From: Kitasatospora sp. MMS16-BH015
GTDB lineage: Bacteria > Actinomycetota > Actinomycetes > Streptomycetales > Streptomycetaceae
DNA: 64,000 nt
NCBI RefSeq assembly: GCF_002943525.1
Contig: NZ_CP025394.1
Coordinates: 6,773,001-6,837,000, forward strand
Reading direction: 5' to 3'
Both the position numbers and the translations under genes were made by a program. The notes under the pieces were generated by a model. It was given only the letters and a program-made list of their open reading frames with translations, ran no database searches and was not told the DNA's origin. Shown here one piece after another: positions 15,558 through 26,700 of this stretch; the stretch's first letter is position 1; each line of letters starts with the position of its first letter.

Positions 15558-17018
15558 GTGAACGAGAACAGAGTTCCGGTCGTCCCGGGAGCCCGGCGCG
15601 CGCTGTCGCGCCGCAACCTGCTCAAGGCGACCGGCCTCGCCTCGCTGGTCAGCACGGCCGGCGTGGGGGTGGCGAGCGCGGACACCACCGGCACGGACTC
15701 CACGTCCAGCTGGTACGACGCGATCGTGGTCGGCGCCGGCTTCGCGGGCGTCACCGCCGCACGGGCCCTGCGGAAGCAGGGGCTGCGGGTGGTGGTGCTG
15801 GAGGCACGCGGCCGGATAGGTGGCCGGACCTGGACCGACACCTTCCTCGGTCAGCAGATCGAGTACGGCGGGCAGTGGGTCGGCTCCGCCCAGTCGCTGG
15901 TGATGGCCGAGCTCCAGCGCTACAACCTGGGCACGGTCTCCGGGAGCATGCCGGACCGGATGCTGCTGCCGGGCCCGGGCGGGCCGGCCCAGGTCGGGAT
16001 CGCCGACGCCGACGCCAAGATGAGCCAGCTCATGGAGCAGCTCTTCGCGGGGGCCAAGGACTACCTGCCCCGCCCGTCCGACCCGCTGTACCGCCGGGAC
16101 CTGCTGACCCCGATCGACAAGCTCTCCCTCCGGGACCGGCTGAATCAGCTCAACCTCTCGGCCCAGGACGAGAGTTGGCTCAGCGGTCTGACCGCCGGCC
16201 AGTCCGGTGGATCGAGTGCGATCGGCGGCCTGGCCGCGCTGGCGCACTGGTGGGCGCTCGCGGGCTGGAGCAACGACGGGTGGGAGGCGGCCACCGCCTA
16301 CCGCCCCGGCACCGGCATGGGCGGCCTGATCACGGCCATGCTCAACGACGCGGCCGTCGACCTGCGGCTCAACTCGCCGGTCGCCGCGATCGACGACAAC
16401 GGCTCGCGAGTCCAGGTCACCACCAAGTCCGGCCGCCGCTACTCGGCGCCGGTCGCGGTGGTGGCGGTGCCCGTCAACCTCTGGCAGACCATCCGGTTCA
16501 CCCCGGGCCTGCCCGCCGCCCACACCGCGGCGACCACCCAGGGCGTCGGCGTACCCAACGCCAGGAAGCTCTGGCTGTACGTCTCCGGGGTCACCGACCG
16601 GGTGGTGGCCCGGGGCGCGGAGGGGGACGTGATCACGACCCTGATCTCCCAGGGGCAGGTGGCGGGCGGCCAGCTCATGGTGGCCTTCAACGGCCTGCCG
16701 GCCCTGGACCTCACCAGCTCGACGGCGATAGAGAGCGCCGTGCGCCACTACCTGCCCTCGGCCCGGCTGCTCGACTACCGGGCGCAGGACTGGGGCAACG
16801 ACCCCTACTCCCTGGGGGGTTGGGCGCTCGGCAAGCCGGGGCAGCTCACCTCGCTCTACCCGGCTATCCAGCAGCCCCAGGGCCGGCTCTCGTTCGCCAC
16901 CGGTGACATCGCCAGTGGGTGGAACGGTTTCGTGGACGGTGCGATCGAGTCCGGCCTGACGGCCGCGGACCAGGCGATGCAGAGCTGGTCCCGGGTGGGT
17001 GCGGTGCGCCTGTCCTGA
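15558..17018 (+). CDS. Tat-secreted flavin amine oxidase
   Basis: A 486-residue protein from a GTG at 15558, with an AAGGAAG ribosome site. The first 45 residues are a twin-arginine signal peptide: SRRNLLKATG, a hydrophobic stretch, then SADTT as probable cleavage region. The mature protein starts with a dinucleotide-binding GAGFAGVTAARAL and carries EARGRIGGRTWT, YGGQWVG and a C-terminal FAD-binding SGWNGFVDGAIESG, the pattern of monoamine-oxidase-like enzymes. Folded export with FAD explains the Tat route. In a cluster predicted to make a cyclic amine, an exported amine oxidase could carry out the last oxidation outside the cell, limiting self-toxicity. Coelimycin also has an exported FAD enzyme, although of a different family as I recall. 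Confidence 0.92.
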   Translation: MNENRVPVVPGARRALSRRNLLKATGLASLVSTAGVGVASADTTGTDSTSSWYDAIVVGAGFAGVTAARALRKQGLRVVVLEARGRIGGRTWTDTFLGQQIEYGGQWVGSAQSLVMAELQRYNLGTVSGSMPDRMLLPGPGGPAQVGIADADAKMSQLMEQLFAGAKDYLPRPSDPLYRRDLLTPIDKLSLRDRLNQLNLSAQDESWLSGLTAGQSGGSSAIGGLAALAHWWALAGWSNDGWEAATAYRPGTGMGGLITAMLNDAAVDLRLNSPVAAIDDNGSRVQVTTKSGRRYSAPVAVVAVPVNLWQTIRFTPGLPAAHTAATTQGVGVPNARKLWLYVSGVTDRVVARGAEGDVITTLISQGQVAGGQLMVAFNGLPALDLTSSTAIESAVRHYLPSARLLDYRAQDWGNDPYSLGGWALGKPGQLTSLYPAIQQPQGRLSFATGDIASGWNGFVDGAIESGLTAADQAMQSWSRVGAVRLS

Positions 17019-17020
17019 AC

Positions 17021-17074
17021 CGACGGGACGGCCCTGGGCGGGGTGGCGCCACCCCGCTCAGGGCCGTCCCGTCG
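17021..17074. terminator. Bidirectional terminator between amine oxidase and second SnoaL-like gene
   Basis: A long inverted repeat: CGACGGGACGGCCCTG (17021-17036) pairs with 17059-17074, and the stem continues inward through CGGGGTGG/CCACCCCG. Confidence 0.75.
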
Positions 17075-17133
17075 AACCGAAAGACCGTGGCTCTCGGGAG
17101 TCACGGCCTTTTGACGATCCGTCAGACGGTTTG

Positions 17134-17532
17134 TCAGGCGGCTTCGGTGCCGAAGGGGTTGTCGATGGCGAACCGCCACTTGCCGTCCTCGCCCCGGCGC
17201 AGCACGTCCAGGCCGGTGCCCTGGAGGTGCTCCGGGCCCTCCGGGGTGGTCACGTCGATCTGCCAATCGACCACCAGGAGCGCGGTGTTGCCGGTCACGT
17301 GCTTCTCACGCAGCTCGGCGGTCATGGTCGGCCGCATCGAGAGGAACTCCGCGAGGGCCTCCTTGCGGGCCTGGCCGGTGAGCGGCTGGCCCGGCTGCCA
17401 GACCGAGATGGCGTCCTCGGTGTACATCCGGTTCACGGCCTCCACGTCACCGGAGTTGAAGGCCTGGACGTAGAGCCTGCCGTGCTCCTCGGCATCGCCG
17501 GCGAGCTCGAAGTTCTCAGCGGTGTTGGTCAT
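17134..17532 (-). CDS. SnoaL-like / NTF2-fold protein (second copy)
   Basis: A 132-residue protein, ATG at 17532. It shares its whole outline with the gene at 3132: [56 protein letters not shown] and a closing [10 protein letters not shown]. The two are diverged paralogues. Possible jobs are cyclisation, isomerisation or binding of a reactive imine or aldehyde. It is divergent from the first PKS gene. On its side of the shared region, GATGAGC (17614-17608) and AGTGAGG (17603-17597) with a TAGCTT -10 (17586-17581) form a weak version of the cluster's operator. Confidence 0.87.
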   Translation of the reverse strand: MTNTAENFELAGDAEEHGRLYVQAFNSGDVEAVNRMYTEDAISVWQPGQPLTGQARKEALAEFLSMRPTMTAELREKHVTGNTALLVVDWQIDVTTPEGPEHLQGTGLDVLRRGEDGKWRFAIDNPFGTEAA

Positions 17533-17580
17533 GTCGGAATTGCTCCCACTCTCTTCGCGGTCGAACCGGGACGTGCAGCG

Positions 17581-17614
17581 AAGCTATCCGGGGTCGCCTC
17601 ACTCGGCGCTCATC
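17581..17614 (-). promoter_or_regulatory. Weak candidate SARP operator 9 and promoter (second SnoaL-like gene)
   Basis: On the minus strand GATGAGC (17614-17608) and AGTGAGG (17603-17597) are 11 bp apart, and TAGCTT (17586-17581) follows after 10 bp. The heptamers deviate from the others at the last positions, so this is the weakest of the set. Confidence 0.35.
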
Positions 17615-17643
17615 CCGGGGGCACGGCACGCCCACCGACCAGC

Positions 17644-17698
17644 CCCTACCGGTGGGTTACCCGGACGTTACCGGGCGCTGGGACGGCCCGGCGAGACT
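17644..17698 (+). promoter_or_regulatory. Candidate SARP operator 8 and promoter (PKS genes)
   Basis: Three units with an 11-bp period: CCCTACC at 17644, GGTTACC at 17655 and CGTTACC at 17666. A -10-like GAGACT (17693-17698) lies 20 bp after the last unit. PKS translation starts at 17742-17745. Confidence 0.65.
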
Positions 17699-17744
17699 GC
17701 AGAACGTGCAGTCCCGAATGTCGAGGAAGGGGAATCCGGACGTG

Positions 17745-20700
17745 ATGGCGAATGCAGGACGGCCCGTGTCGGCGATGGCGGACGAGGGGCCGAGCGGATC
17801 GCACATCGCCGTGGTCGGAGTCTCCTGCCGGCTGCCGATGGCCCCGGATCCGGCCGCGTTCTGGCGGTTGCTGCGCACCGGCACCAGCGCGATCACCGAG
17901 GCACCCGTCGGCCGGTTCCGCCCGGGCGGCGAGGCGGCGGCCGGGCGGCGCCGGGGCGGGTACCTGGCCGGGGTCGACGAGTTCGACCCGGCCTTCTTCG
18001 GGATCTCGCCGCGCGAGGCCACCGCGATGGACCCGCAGCAGCGCCTGGTGCTCGAACTCGCCTGGGAGGCCCTGGAGAACGCCGCTATCCGGCCGTCCGA
18101 GCTCGCCGGGAGCCGCACCGGGGTGTTCGTCGGCAGCCACCGGGACGACTACGCCGCCCTGGTCTACCGGCACGGCGAGCACGCCGTCACCCAGCACACC
18201 ATGGCGGGGGTCAGCCGGGGCGTGATCGCCAACCGGGTCTCCTACCACCTCGGGCTGCACGGGCCGAGCCTGACCGTCGACACCGCCCAGTCCTCCTCGC
18301 TGGTCGCCGTCCACCTGGCCTGCGAGAGCCTGCGCAGCGGAGAGTCCACGCTGGCGTTCGCCGCCGGGGTCAACCTCAACCTGCTGACCGAGAGCGCGCT
18401 CGCCGAGGAGCGCTTCGGCGGGCTCTCCCCGGACGGCCGCAGCTACACCTTCGACGCCCGGGCCAACGGCTTCGTCCGGGGCGAGGGCGGCGCCGTGGTG
18501 CTCCTCAAGCCGCTGGAGCGGGCCCTCGCCGACGGCGACCGCGTGCACGGCGTGATCCTCGCCAGCGCCGTCAACAACGACGGCGCCACCCCCGGCCTCA
18601 CCGTGCCCGACCAGGCCGCCCAGGAGGAGCTGCTCCGCCGGGTCTACCGGCAGGCCGGGGTGCCGGCCGCGGCGGTCCAGTACGTGGAGCTGCACGGCAC
18701 CGGGACGCCGGTCGGCGACCCGATCGAGGCCGCAGCGCTGGGCGCCGTGCTCGGGGCCGGGCGCCGGCCCGATCAGCCGCTGCTGGTCGGCTCGGCCAAG
18801 ACCAACGTGGGCCACCTGGAGGGCGGCGCCGGCCTGGTCGGCCTGGTCAAGACCTTGCTCGGCCTGACGCACCGCCAGCTGCCCCCCAGCCTCAACTTCG
18901 AGACCCCCAACCCGAGGATCCCGCTGGCCGAGCTCGGCCTCGCGGTGCAGCGCGAGCTGACCGACTGGCCGCGCCCGGCGGAGCGGCTGCTCGCCGGGGT
19001 GAGCTCCTTCGGTATGGGCGGCACCAACTGCCACCTGGTGCTGGCCGAGGCACCCGAGACCGCCGCCGGACGCCACGGCTCCGGGCCCGCCGCCGTACGC
19101 CTGGGCGCCGCGCCCGGTGCCGTGGGGGCCGGCCCCGTGCCCGGTGCCTTGGCGTCCGGCCCCGTGCCCGCGCTGCTGCCGTTGGTGCTCTCCGGCCGTA
19201 ACCCGGCGGCGCTGCGCGAGCAGGCCGCTCGGCTGCACGCCGCGCTCGGCGCCGAGGAAGCCCCCGAACTGCTCGACGCCGCCTGGACCTTGGCCTCCAC
19301 CCGGGCCACCTTCGAGCATCGGGCGGTCCTCCCGGTGTCCCCGGCCGGGGGGCGGGCTCCGCTGCTCGACCGGCTGCGCGCGTTGGCCGAGGGACGGACC
19401 GCCCCGGGGCTGGTCACCGGCGTGGCCGAGCCCGGCCGGCTCGCCGTGGTCTTCACCGGTCAGGGCAGCCAGCGGACCGGCATGGCGCAGGAGTTGCGCC
19501 GCGACTTCCCGGTCTTCCGGGCCGCCTTCGACGAACTCTGCGGCCACCTCGACCCGTTGCTGCCCCGGCCGCTCCGCGAGGTGATCGAGACCGGCGCGGG
19601 CCTGGACCGCACCGAGTACGCCCAGCCCGCGCTGTTCGCGGTGGAGGTGGCGCTGTACCGGCTGGTCGGCTCGCTGGGGGTGTGCCCCGACTTCCTGGCC
19701 GGCCACTCGATCGGCGAGATCGCCGCCGCGCACGTGGCGGGCACCCTCTCGGCCGCCGACGCGGCCATGCTGGTGGCGGCGCGGGGCCGGCTGATGCAGG
19801 CGCTCCCGGCCGGCGGCGCGATGGTCGCCGTCGAGGCGACCGAGCAGGAGGTCCGCCCGCTGCTGGCCGGTCACGAGCACCGGCTGTCGATCGCCGCCGT
19901 CAACGGCCCGTCGGCCCTGGTGATCGCGGGCGAGGAGGCGGCCGTCACCGAGCTCGCCGCCGCCCTCGCCGCCCGTGGCCGCCGCACCAAGCGGCTGACC
20001 GTCAGCCACGCCTTCCACTCGCCGTTGATGGAGCCGATGCTGGCCGAGTTCCGCTCGGTGCTGGCCGGCCTGACCTTCCACCCGCCGCAGCTCCCCGTGG
20101 TCTCGACCGTCACCGGCGCCCCGGTGGCGGCCGCCCGGTGGTGCTCGCCCGAGTACTGGGTCGAGCAGGTCCGCCGCCCGGTCCGCTTCCTGGACGCCGT
20201 GCGGGCCCTGGAGGAGGCGGGTGTCCGGACCATCCTCGAACTCGGTCCGGACGGCACCTGCTCGGCGATGGCGGCGGAGTCGGTCCGCCGCCCGGCGGGG
20301 CTGGCGGCCGTCCCGGTGCTGCGGCGCGACCGGCCGGAGGCGCGGTCGCTGCACGCGGCGCTGGCGCAGGTCTTCGTCCGGGGCGGCGCGGTCGACTGGG
20401 CTGCGGCCTTCGACGGCGCCTGTGCGCGGCGGGTGGCCCTGCCCACGTACCCGTTCCAGCGGCAGCGGTACTGGGTGGCGGGCGAGCCGGCCGAAGCGGT
20501 GGCGGTGCCGGAACCGGCGGGGGGCGCGGCGGGCGGTGTCGAAGCGGCTGTGGCTGCGGCGGCTGCGGCTGCGGCGGCCGGACCGAAGGCCGAGGAGGTC
20601 GCCGGTCTGGTGGCGGGGGTGCTCGGCCTCGGCTCCGCCGCCGAGCTCGAACTCCGTCTGCCCTTCCGTGACTTGGGCTTCGACTCGCTCATGCTGGTCG

Positions 20701-23700
20701 AGTTGCGGGAGGTGCTGGCCACGGCCGTCGGGCGCGTGCTGCCCACCGGGCTGCTCTTCGATCACCCGACGCCCGCCGCGCTGATCGAGTACGTCCGGAG
20801 TCTGTCGGCCGGGGTCGAGGAGAGCACTCCGGCCGCCGGGCCGGCGGTGGCGGAGGAGGAGCCGATCGCGATCGTCGGGATGGCCTGCCGGTACCCGGGC
20901 GAGGTCGAAACGCCCGAGCAGCTCTGGCAGTTGGTGGCCGACGGGGTGGATGCGATCGGCGCCTTCCCGGCCGACCGGGGTTGGCCCGAGGACCTGTACG
21001 ACCCGGATCCGGACCGGGCGGGTCGCACCACGGCCCGGGCCGGCGGGTTCCTGGCCGGAGCCGACCGGTTCGACGCCGAGTTCTTCGGGATCTCCCCGCG
21101 CGAGGCCCTCGCCATGGACCCGCAGCAGCGGCTGCTGCTGGAGAGCGCCTGGGAGGCCGTGGAGCGGGCCGGGATCGACCCCGAGTCGCTGCGCGGCAGC
21201 CGCACCGGCGTGTTCGTCGGCGCGACCTCGCTGGACTACGGGCCACGGATGCACGAGGCGACCGAGCAGGTGGGCGGGCACCTGCTCACCGGGACCGCCC
21301 CCAGCGTGATGTCCGGCCGGATCGCCTACCAGCTCGGCCTGGCCGGCCCGGCCCTGACCGTCGACACCGCCTGCTCCTCCTCGCTGGTCGCGCTGCACCT
21401 GGCGGTCCGATCGCTGCGCAGCGGCGAATCCGACCTGGCGCTGGCGGGCGGGGCGAGCGTGATGTCCACCCCCGGCATGTTCGTGGAGTTCTCCCGCCAG
21501 CGCGGGCTGGCGGCGGACGGCCGCAGCAAGTCCTTCGCCGAGGCCGCCGACGGCACCTCCTGGGCCGAGGGCGTCGGTCTGCTGCTGGTCGAGCGGCTCT
21601 CGGACGCGCGGCGCAACGGCCACCGGGTGCTCGGGCTGGTCCGGGGCACCGCGATCAACCAGGACGGCGCCTCCAATGGGCTCACCGCACCCAGCGGCCT
21701 CGCCCAGCAGCGCGTGATCCGGGCCGCGCTGGCCGACGCCCGGCTGCGCCCGGCCGAGATCGACGCCGTCGAGTCGCACGGCACCGGCACCCGGCTCGGC
21801 GACCCGATCGAGGCCGAGGCCGTGCTGGCCACCTACGGCCAGGGCCGCGAGGGCGGCGCACCGGTGCTGCTCGGCTCGCTCAAGTCGAACCTCGGCCACA
21901 CCCAGGCCGCCGCCGGGGTCGGTGGCGTGATCAAGATGGTGCTCGCCATGCGGCACGGGGTGTTGCCCAAGAGTCTGCACATCGACCGCCCGACCCCGTA
22001 CGTGGACTGGACCGCCGGCGCCGCCGAACTGCTCACCGAGGCCAGGCCCTGGCCCGAGACCGGCCGCCGCCGGCGCGCCGCCGTCTCCTCCTTCGGCATC
22101 AGCGGCACCAACGCGCACGTGGTGCTGGAGCAGGCCCCGGACCTTCCGGCCGTGCCCGAGCCCCAGCCCGTCGAGCCGGCGGGTCCCGTCCCCTGGGTGC
22201 TCTCGGCCCGCGACGAGGTGGGGCTGCGCGCCCAGGCCGCCCGGCTGCGCGAGCTGGTCGCCGGGCCGGCCGCGCCCCGGTCGGCCGAGCTCGGGCTGGC
22301 GCTGGCCACCACCCGGACGGCCTTCGGCCACCGGGCCGCCGTCACCGGCCGCTCCACCGCGGACCTGCTGGCCGGGCTCGAGGCCCTGGCCGGCGGCGGC
22401 GAGGCCCCCAACCTCCTGCGCGGCACCGCCGGCCGGGCCGGCGCCACCGCCTTCCTGTTCACCGGCCAGGGCGCCCAACGGCCAGGCATGGGGCGGCTGC
22501 TCCACGCGCGGTACCCGGTGTTCGCCGAGGCCCTGGACGCGGTGCTGGCCGCGGTCGATCCTCGGCTCGACCGCCCCCTGGGCGAGCTGCTGTTCGCCGC
22601 AGAGGGTACGGCCGAGGCCGACCTGCTGCACCGCACCGAGTACGCCCAACCCGCCCTGTTCGCAGTCGAGGTGGCGCTGTACCGGCTGCTGGACTCCTTC
22701 GGTCTGCACGCCGACCTGCTGGCCGGCCACTCGATCGGCGAGCTCGCCGCCGCGCACCTGGCCGGTCTCTGGTCGCTGCCCGACGCCGCCGCACTGGTCG
22801 CCGCCCGGGGCCGGCTGATGCAGTCCGCCCGCGCCGACGGGGTGATGATCGCGATCGAGGCCGAGGAGGCCGAGATCACCGCCGCGCTCGCCGAGCACCG
22901 GGGCACGGTCGCCCTCGCGGCGGTCAACGGCCCACGGTCCGTGGTCGTCTCGGGCGACGCCGAGGCCGCCGCCGCCGTCGCGGCCCGCTGGGCGGCCCGA
23001 GGCCGCCGCACCAGGCAGCTGACGGTCAGTCATGCCTTCCATTCGCCGCACCTGGACGGCATCCTCGACGAGTTCCGGCAGGTGGCGGAGTCGGTCGACT
23101 ACGGCACGCCCACCCTGCCGCTGGTCTCCACCCGTACCGGCGAGCTCGCCGACCCCGCCCAGCTGCGCACCGCCGAGTACTGGGTGCGCCAACTGCGGGA
23201 GCCGGTCCGCTTCCTGGCCGCCGTCCGGTCGTTGGAGGCGCGGGGCGCGACCCTGTTCCTGGAGGTCGGCCCGGACGCCGTGCTCAGCCCGCTGGCCGAC
23301 GCCTGCTTCACCGGCTCCGCCACCGCCGTACCGCTGCTGCGGGCCGGCCGTCCCGAGCCCGAGACCCTGGCCGCCGGGCTGGCCCGCGCCTTCACGGCGG
23401 GGGCGCCCGCCACCGTGGCCGCCGGCTTCTTCCCGGCCGCCACCCCCGCCGAGCTGCCCACCTACCCCTTCCAGCGCCGCCGTTACTGGCTCACGCCCGC
23501 CCCCATCGCCGACGCGCGCAGCCTCGGCCTCGACCAGGCGGACCACCCGCTGCTCGGCAGCGCCGTCGCACTCGCCGACCGGGACGACCTGGTGCTCACC
23601 AGTCGCCTCTCCCTGTCCTCGGGCGCGCACGGCTGGCTCGGCGACCACCGGATCGACGGCACCGCCCTGGTGCCGGGCACCGCCTTCCTGGAGCTGGCCC

Positions 23701-26700
23701 TCGCGGCCGGGCAGCGTGCCGGAGCCACCGCCGTCACCGAACTCACCCTGGAAGCACCGCTGTTGCTCTCCGAGCAGCAGGCCGTCCGGCTCCAGGTTGC
23801 GGTCGGCGCCACAGCTGCCGACGGCCGACGGCCGTTCTCCGTGCACGCCCGCCCGGAGGGCGGCGCGCAGGCGCCGCTGCCCTGGGTCAGGCACGCCTCG
23901 GGTCAGCTGGCCCCGGCGGTGCCCGGGCCGGTCACGGACCTGCGGGAGTGGCCGCCGGTCGGCGCCGTCGCCGATCAACTGGACGACGTGTACGGCCGGT
24001 TGGCCGAGGCCGGCTATGAGTACGGGCCCGCGTTCCAGGGCCTGCGGGGGGTGTGGCGGCGCGGCGAGGAGCTCTTCGTCGAGGTCCGGCTGCCCGAGAG
24101 CCCGTCGGCCGAGGGCCGGGCAGCGGGGGCCGAGGCCTACGCGCTCCACCCGGCGCTGCTCGATGCGGTGCTGCACCCGCTGGTGCTGGCCGGTGCCGAT
24201 CCGGCTGACGCCGGTCGCATCCTGCTGCCGTTCGAGTGGAGCGGTGTCATGGTGGGCGCGATGGGTGCCACCGTGCTGCGGGCCCGGATCGTGCCGACCG
24301 GCACCGATGCCTTCACGCTGGCCCTGGCCGACGGCACCGGTGCGGCGGTGGCCGCCGTCGAGTCGCTGACGCTCCGGCGGGCGGCCAGGGCGAGCTTGGC
24401 CGCCACCCCGGTGACCGATGCGCTGTTCGCGCTGGAGTGGCCGGTGCTCGCCGTGCCCCAGGTGGCCGTGCCGCGCTGGGTGGAGGTCGAGGGCGAGGAG
24501 CTGCCGGGCGGCGGGGCGGAGCCCGAGCTGGCCTTGGTGCGCTTCGGGGCCGCCTCGGCCGAGGGCGTGGAGCCGTGGCAGGCCGCGCACGCCTCGGCGC
24601 AGCGGGCGCTTCTGGTGCTCCAGCGGTGGCTGGCCGAGGAGCGGCCCGCCGGGGCGCGGCTGGTGTTCGTCACCGAGCGGGCGGTGGCGGTGGAGCAGGG
24701 GGATCCGGTGACCGGTCTGGCCGCTGCGCCGGTCTGGGGCCTGGCTCGCTCCGCACAGTCCGAGCATCCGGACCGGGTGGTGCTGCTAGACCTGGACGAG
24801 GCGGGCACCGAGCCGGCGGCGCTGGCTGCCGCCGTGGCCGGCGCCGCCGCCCTCGGCGAGTCGCAGCTCGCGCTCCGGAACGGGCAGCTGCACGTCCCGA
24901 GGCTCGCCCGCCCCACCGTGGGGCCGACGGCCGTTCGCGCATCCGCTACGGCCGCCGGCCCGGGCGCGGTCACCGCTGCCGCGCCGGCGGTGCCGCTCAC
25001 CCCGGCCGACCTGGCCACCCCGGTCACCACCCCGGTCACCACGGCCGACCCGGCCGACCCGGCCACCCCGGGGGCCGTCGGCCCGGTCGGCTGGGATCCG
25101 GACGGTACGGTCCTGATCACCGGCGGTACCGGGGGCCTCGGCGCGTTGCTGGCCCGGCACCTGGTCGGTCGGCACGGTGTCCGGCGGTTGCTGCTCAGCA
25201 GTCGGCGTGGGCCGGCGGCCGAGGGTGCGGCGGCGCTGGCCGCCGAGCTCGAAGCGGCGGGGGCGCGGGTGACCGTGGTGGCCGCCGATGCCGCCGACCG
25301 GGGCGAGCTGGCCGCCGTGCTGGCCGCGATCCCGGCCGCCCACCCGTTGACCGCGGTGGTGCACACCGCCGGGGTGCTCGCGGATGCGACCGTCGCCACG
25401 CTGACCCCGGAGAGCCTGACGGCCGTGCTGCGCCCCAAGGTGGACGCGGCCCGGCATCTGCACGAGCTGACGCAGTATCAGGAACTGGCCGCCTTCGTCC
25501 TGTTCTCCTCCGTCTCCGGCCTCACCGGCACCGCCGGCCAGGCCAACTATGCGGCGGCCAACACCTACCTCGACGCGCTCGCCGCCCACCGGGCGGCGGC
25601 CGGGCTGCCCGCCACCGCGCTGGCCTGGGGCCTGTGGGAGGGGACCCACGGGATGGGCGGCCGGCTGGCCGAGGGTGACCTCGCCCGGTGGGCCAGGGCC
25701 GGGGTGACGGCGCTGACGCCCGAGCAGGGGTTGGCGCTGTTCGACGCCGCACTGGCGGGCGGGGCACCACTGGCGGTGCCGGTCGCGCTCGACCTGGCAC
25801 GGCACCGGGGTGGGCCGGAGCAGCCGCCCGTCCTGCTGCGCGGCCTTGTCCGGCGGCCCCGACCCCGGGCCGCCCTCGGGGCGGCCGAGCCGGCCGGTGG
25901 CGCCACCTGGGCCCAGCGGCTTGCCGCGCTCGGGCCGGAGGAGCGGGCCGCCACCGTCCTCGATCTGGTCCGCGCGGAGGTGGCGGGTGCGCTCGGGCAC
26001 GCCGAGGCTGGTCTCATCGAGGCCGAACGGGCCTTCAAGGACCTCGGGTTCGACTCGCTGGCCGGCGTGGACCTGCGCAACCGGCTGAACCGTGTCACCG
26101 GCCTCCGCCTGCCGGCCACCGCCGTCTTCGACCACCCCTCCCCGGCCGCGCTGGCCGCGCACCTGCTCGGGCAGGTGGTGGCGGGCCCGAGGCCCACCGC
26201 CAAGGTCACCGCTCCGTCCGAGGAGCCGATCGCGATCGTCGGGATGGCCTGCCGCTACCCGGGCGGGGTCAACTCGCCCGAGGACCTGTGGCGGTTGGTC
26301 GAAACCGGCACCGACGCGGTCACCGGCTTCCCGGAGAACCGCGGCTGGGACCTGGAGGCGCTCTACCACCCGGACCCGGACCACCGTGGCACCTCCTACG
26401 TTCGCGCGGGCGGCTTCCTGCACGAGGCCGACCGGTTCGACGCCGAGTTCTTCGGCATCTCGCCCCGGGAGGCCACGGCCACCGACCCGCAGCAGCGGCT
26501 GCTGCTGGAGACGGCCTGGGAGACCTTCGAGAGCGCCGGTCTCGACCCGGACGGGCTCCGGGGCAGCGACACCGGTGTCTTCGTCGGTGCCATGTACGAC
26601 GACTACGCCTCCCGACTGCCCAGCTCCCCGGGCGAGTTCGAGGGATTCCTGCTGGCAGGCAACCTCTCCAGCGTGCTCTCCGGGCGGCTCTCCTACACCT

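Noticed and set aside
17646-24767. A 2,373-residue open frame on the minus strand across the first PKS gene
   Set aside because: It is antisense to a PKS with all domain motifs intact, is low-complexity in Arg, Gly and Gln, and is an artefact of GC-rich third positions. The same applies to antisense frames over the other PKS genes.
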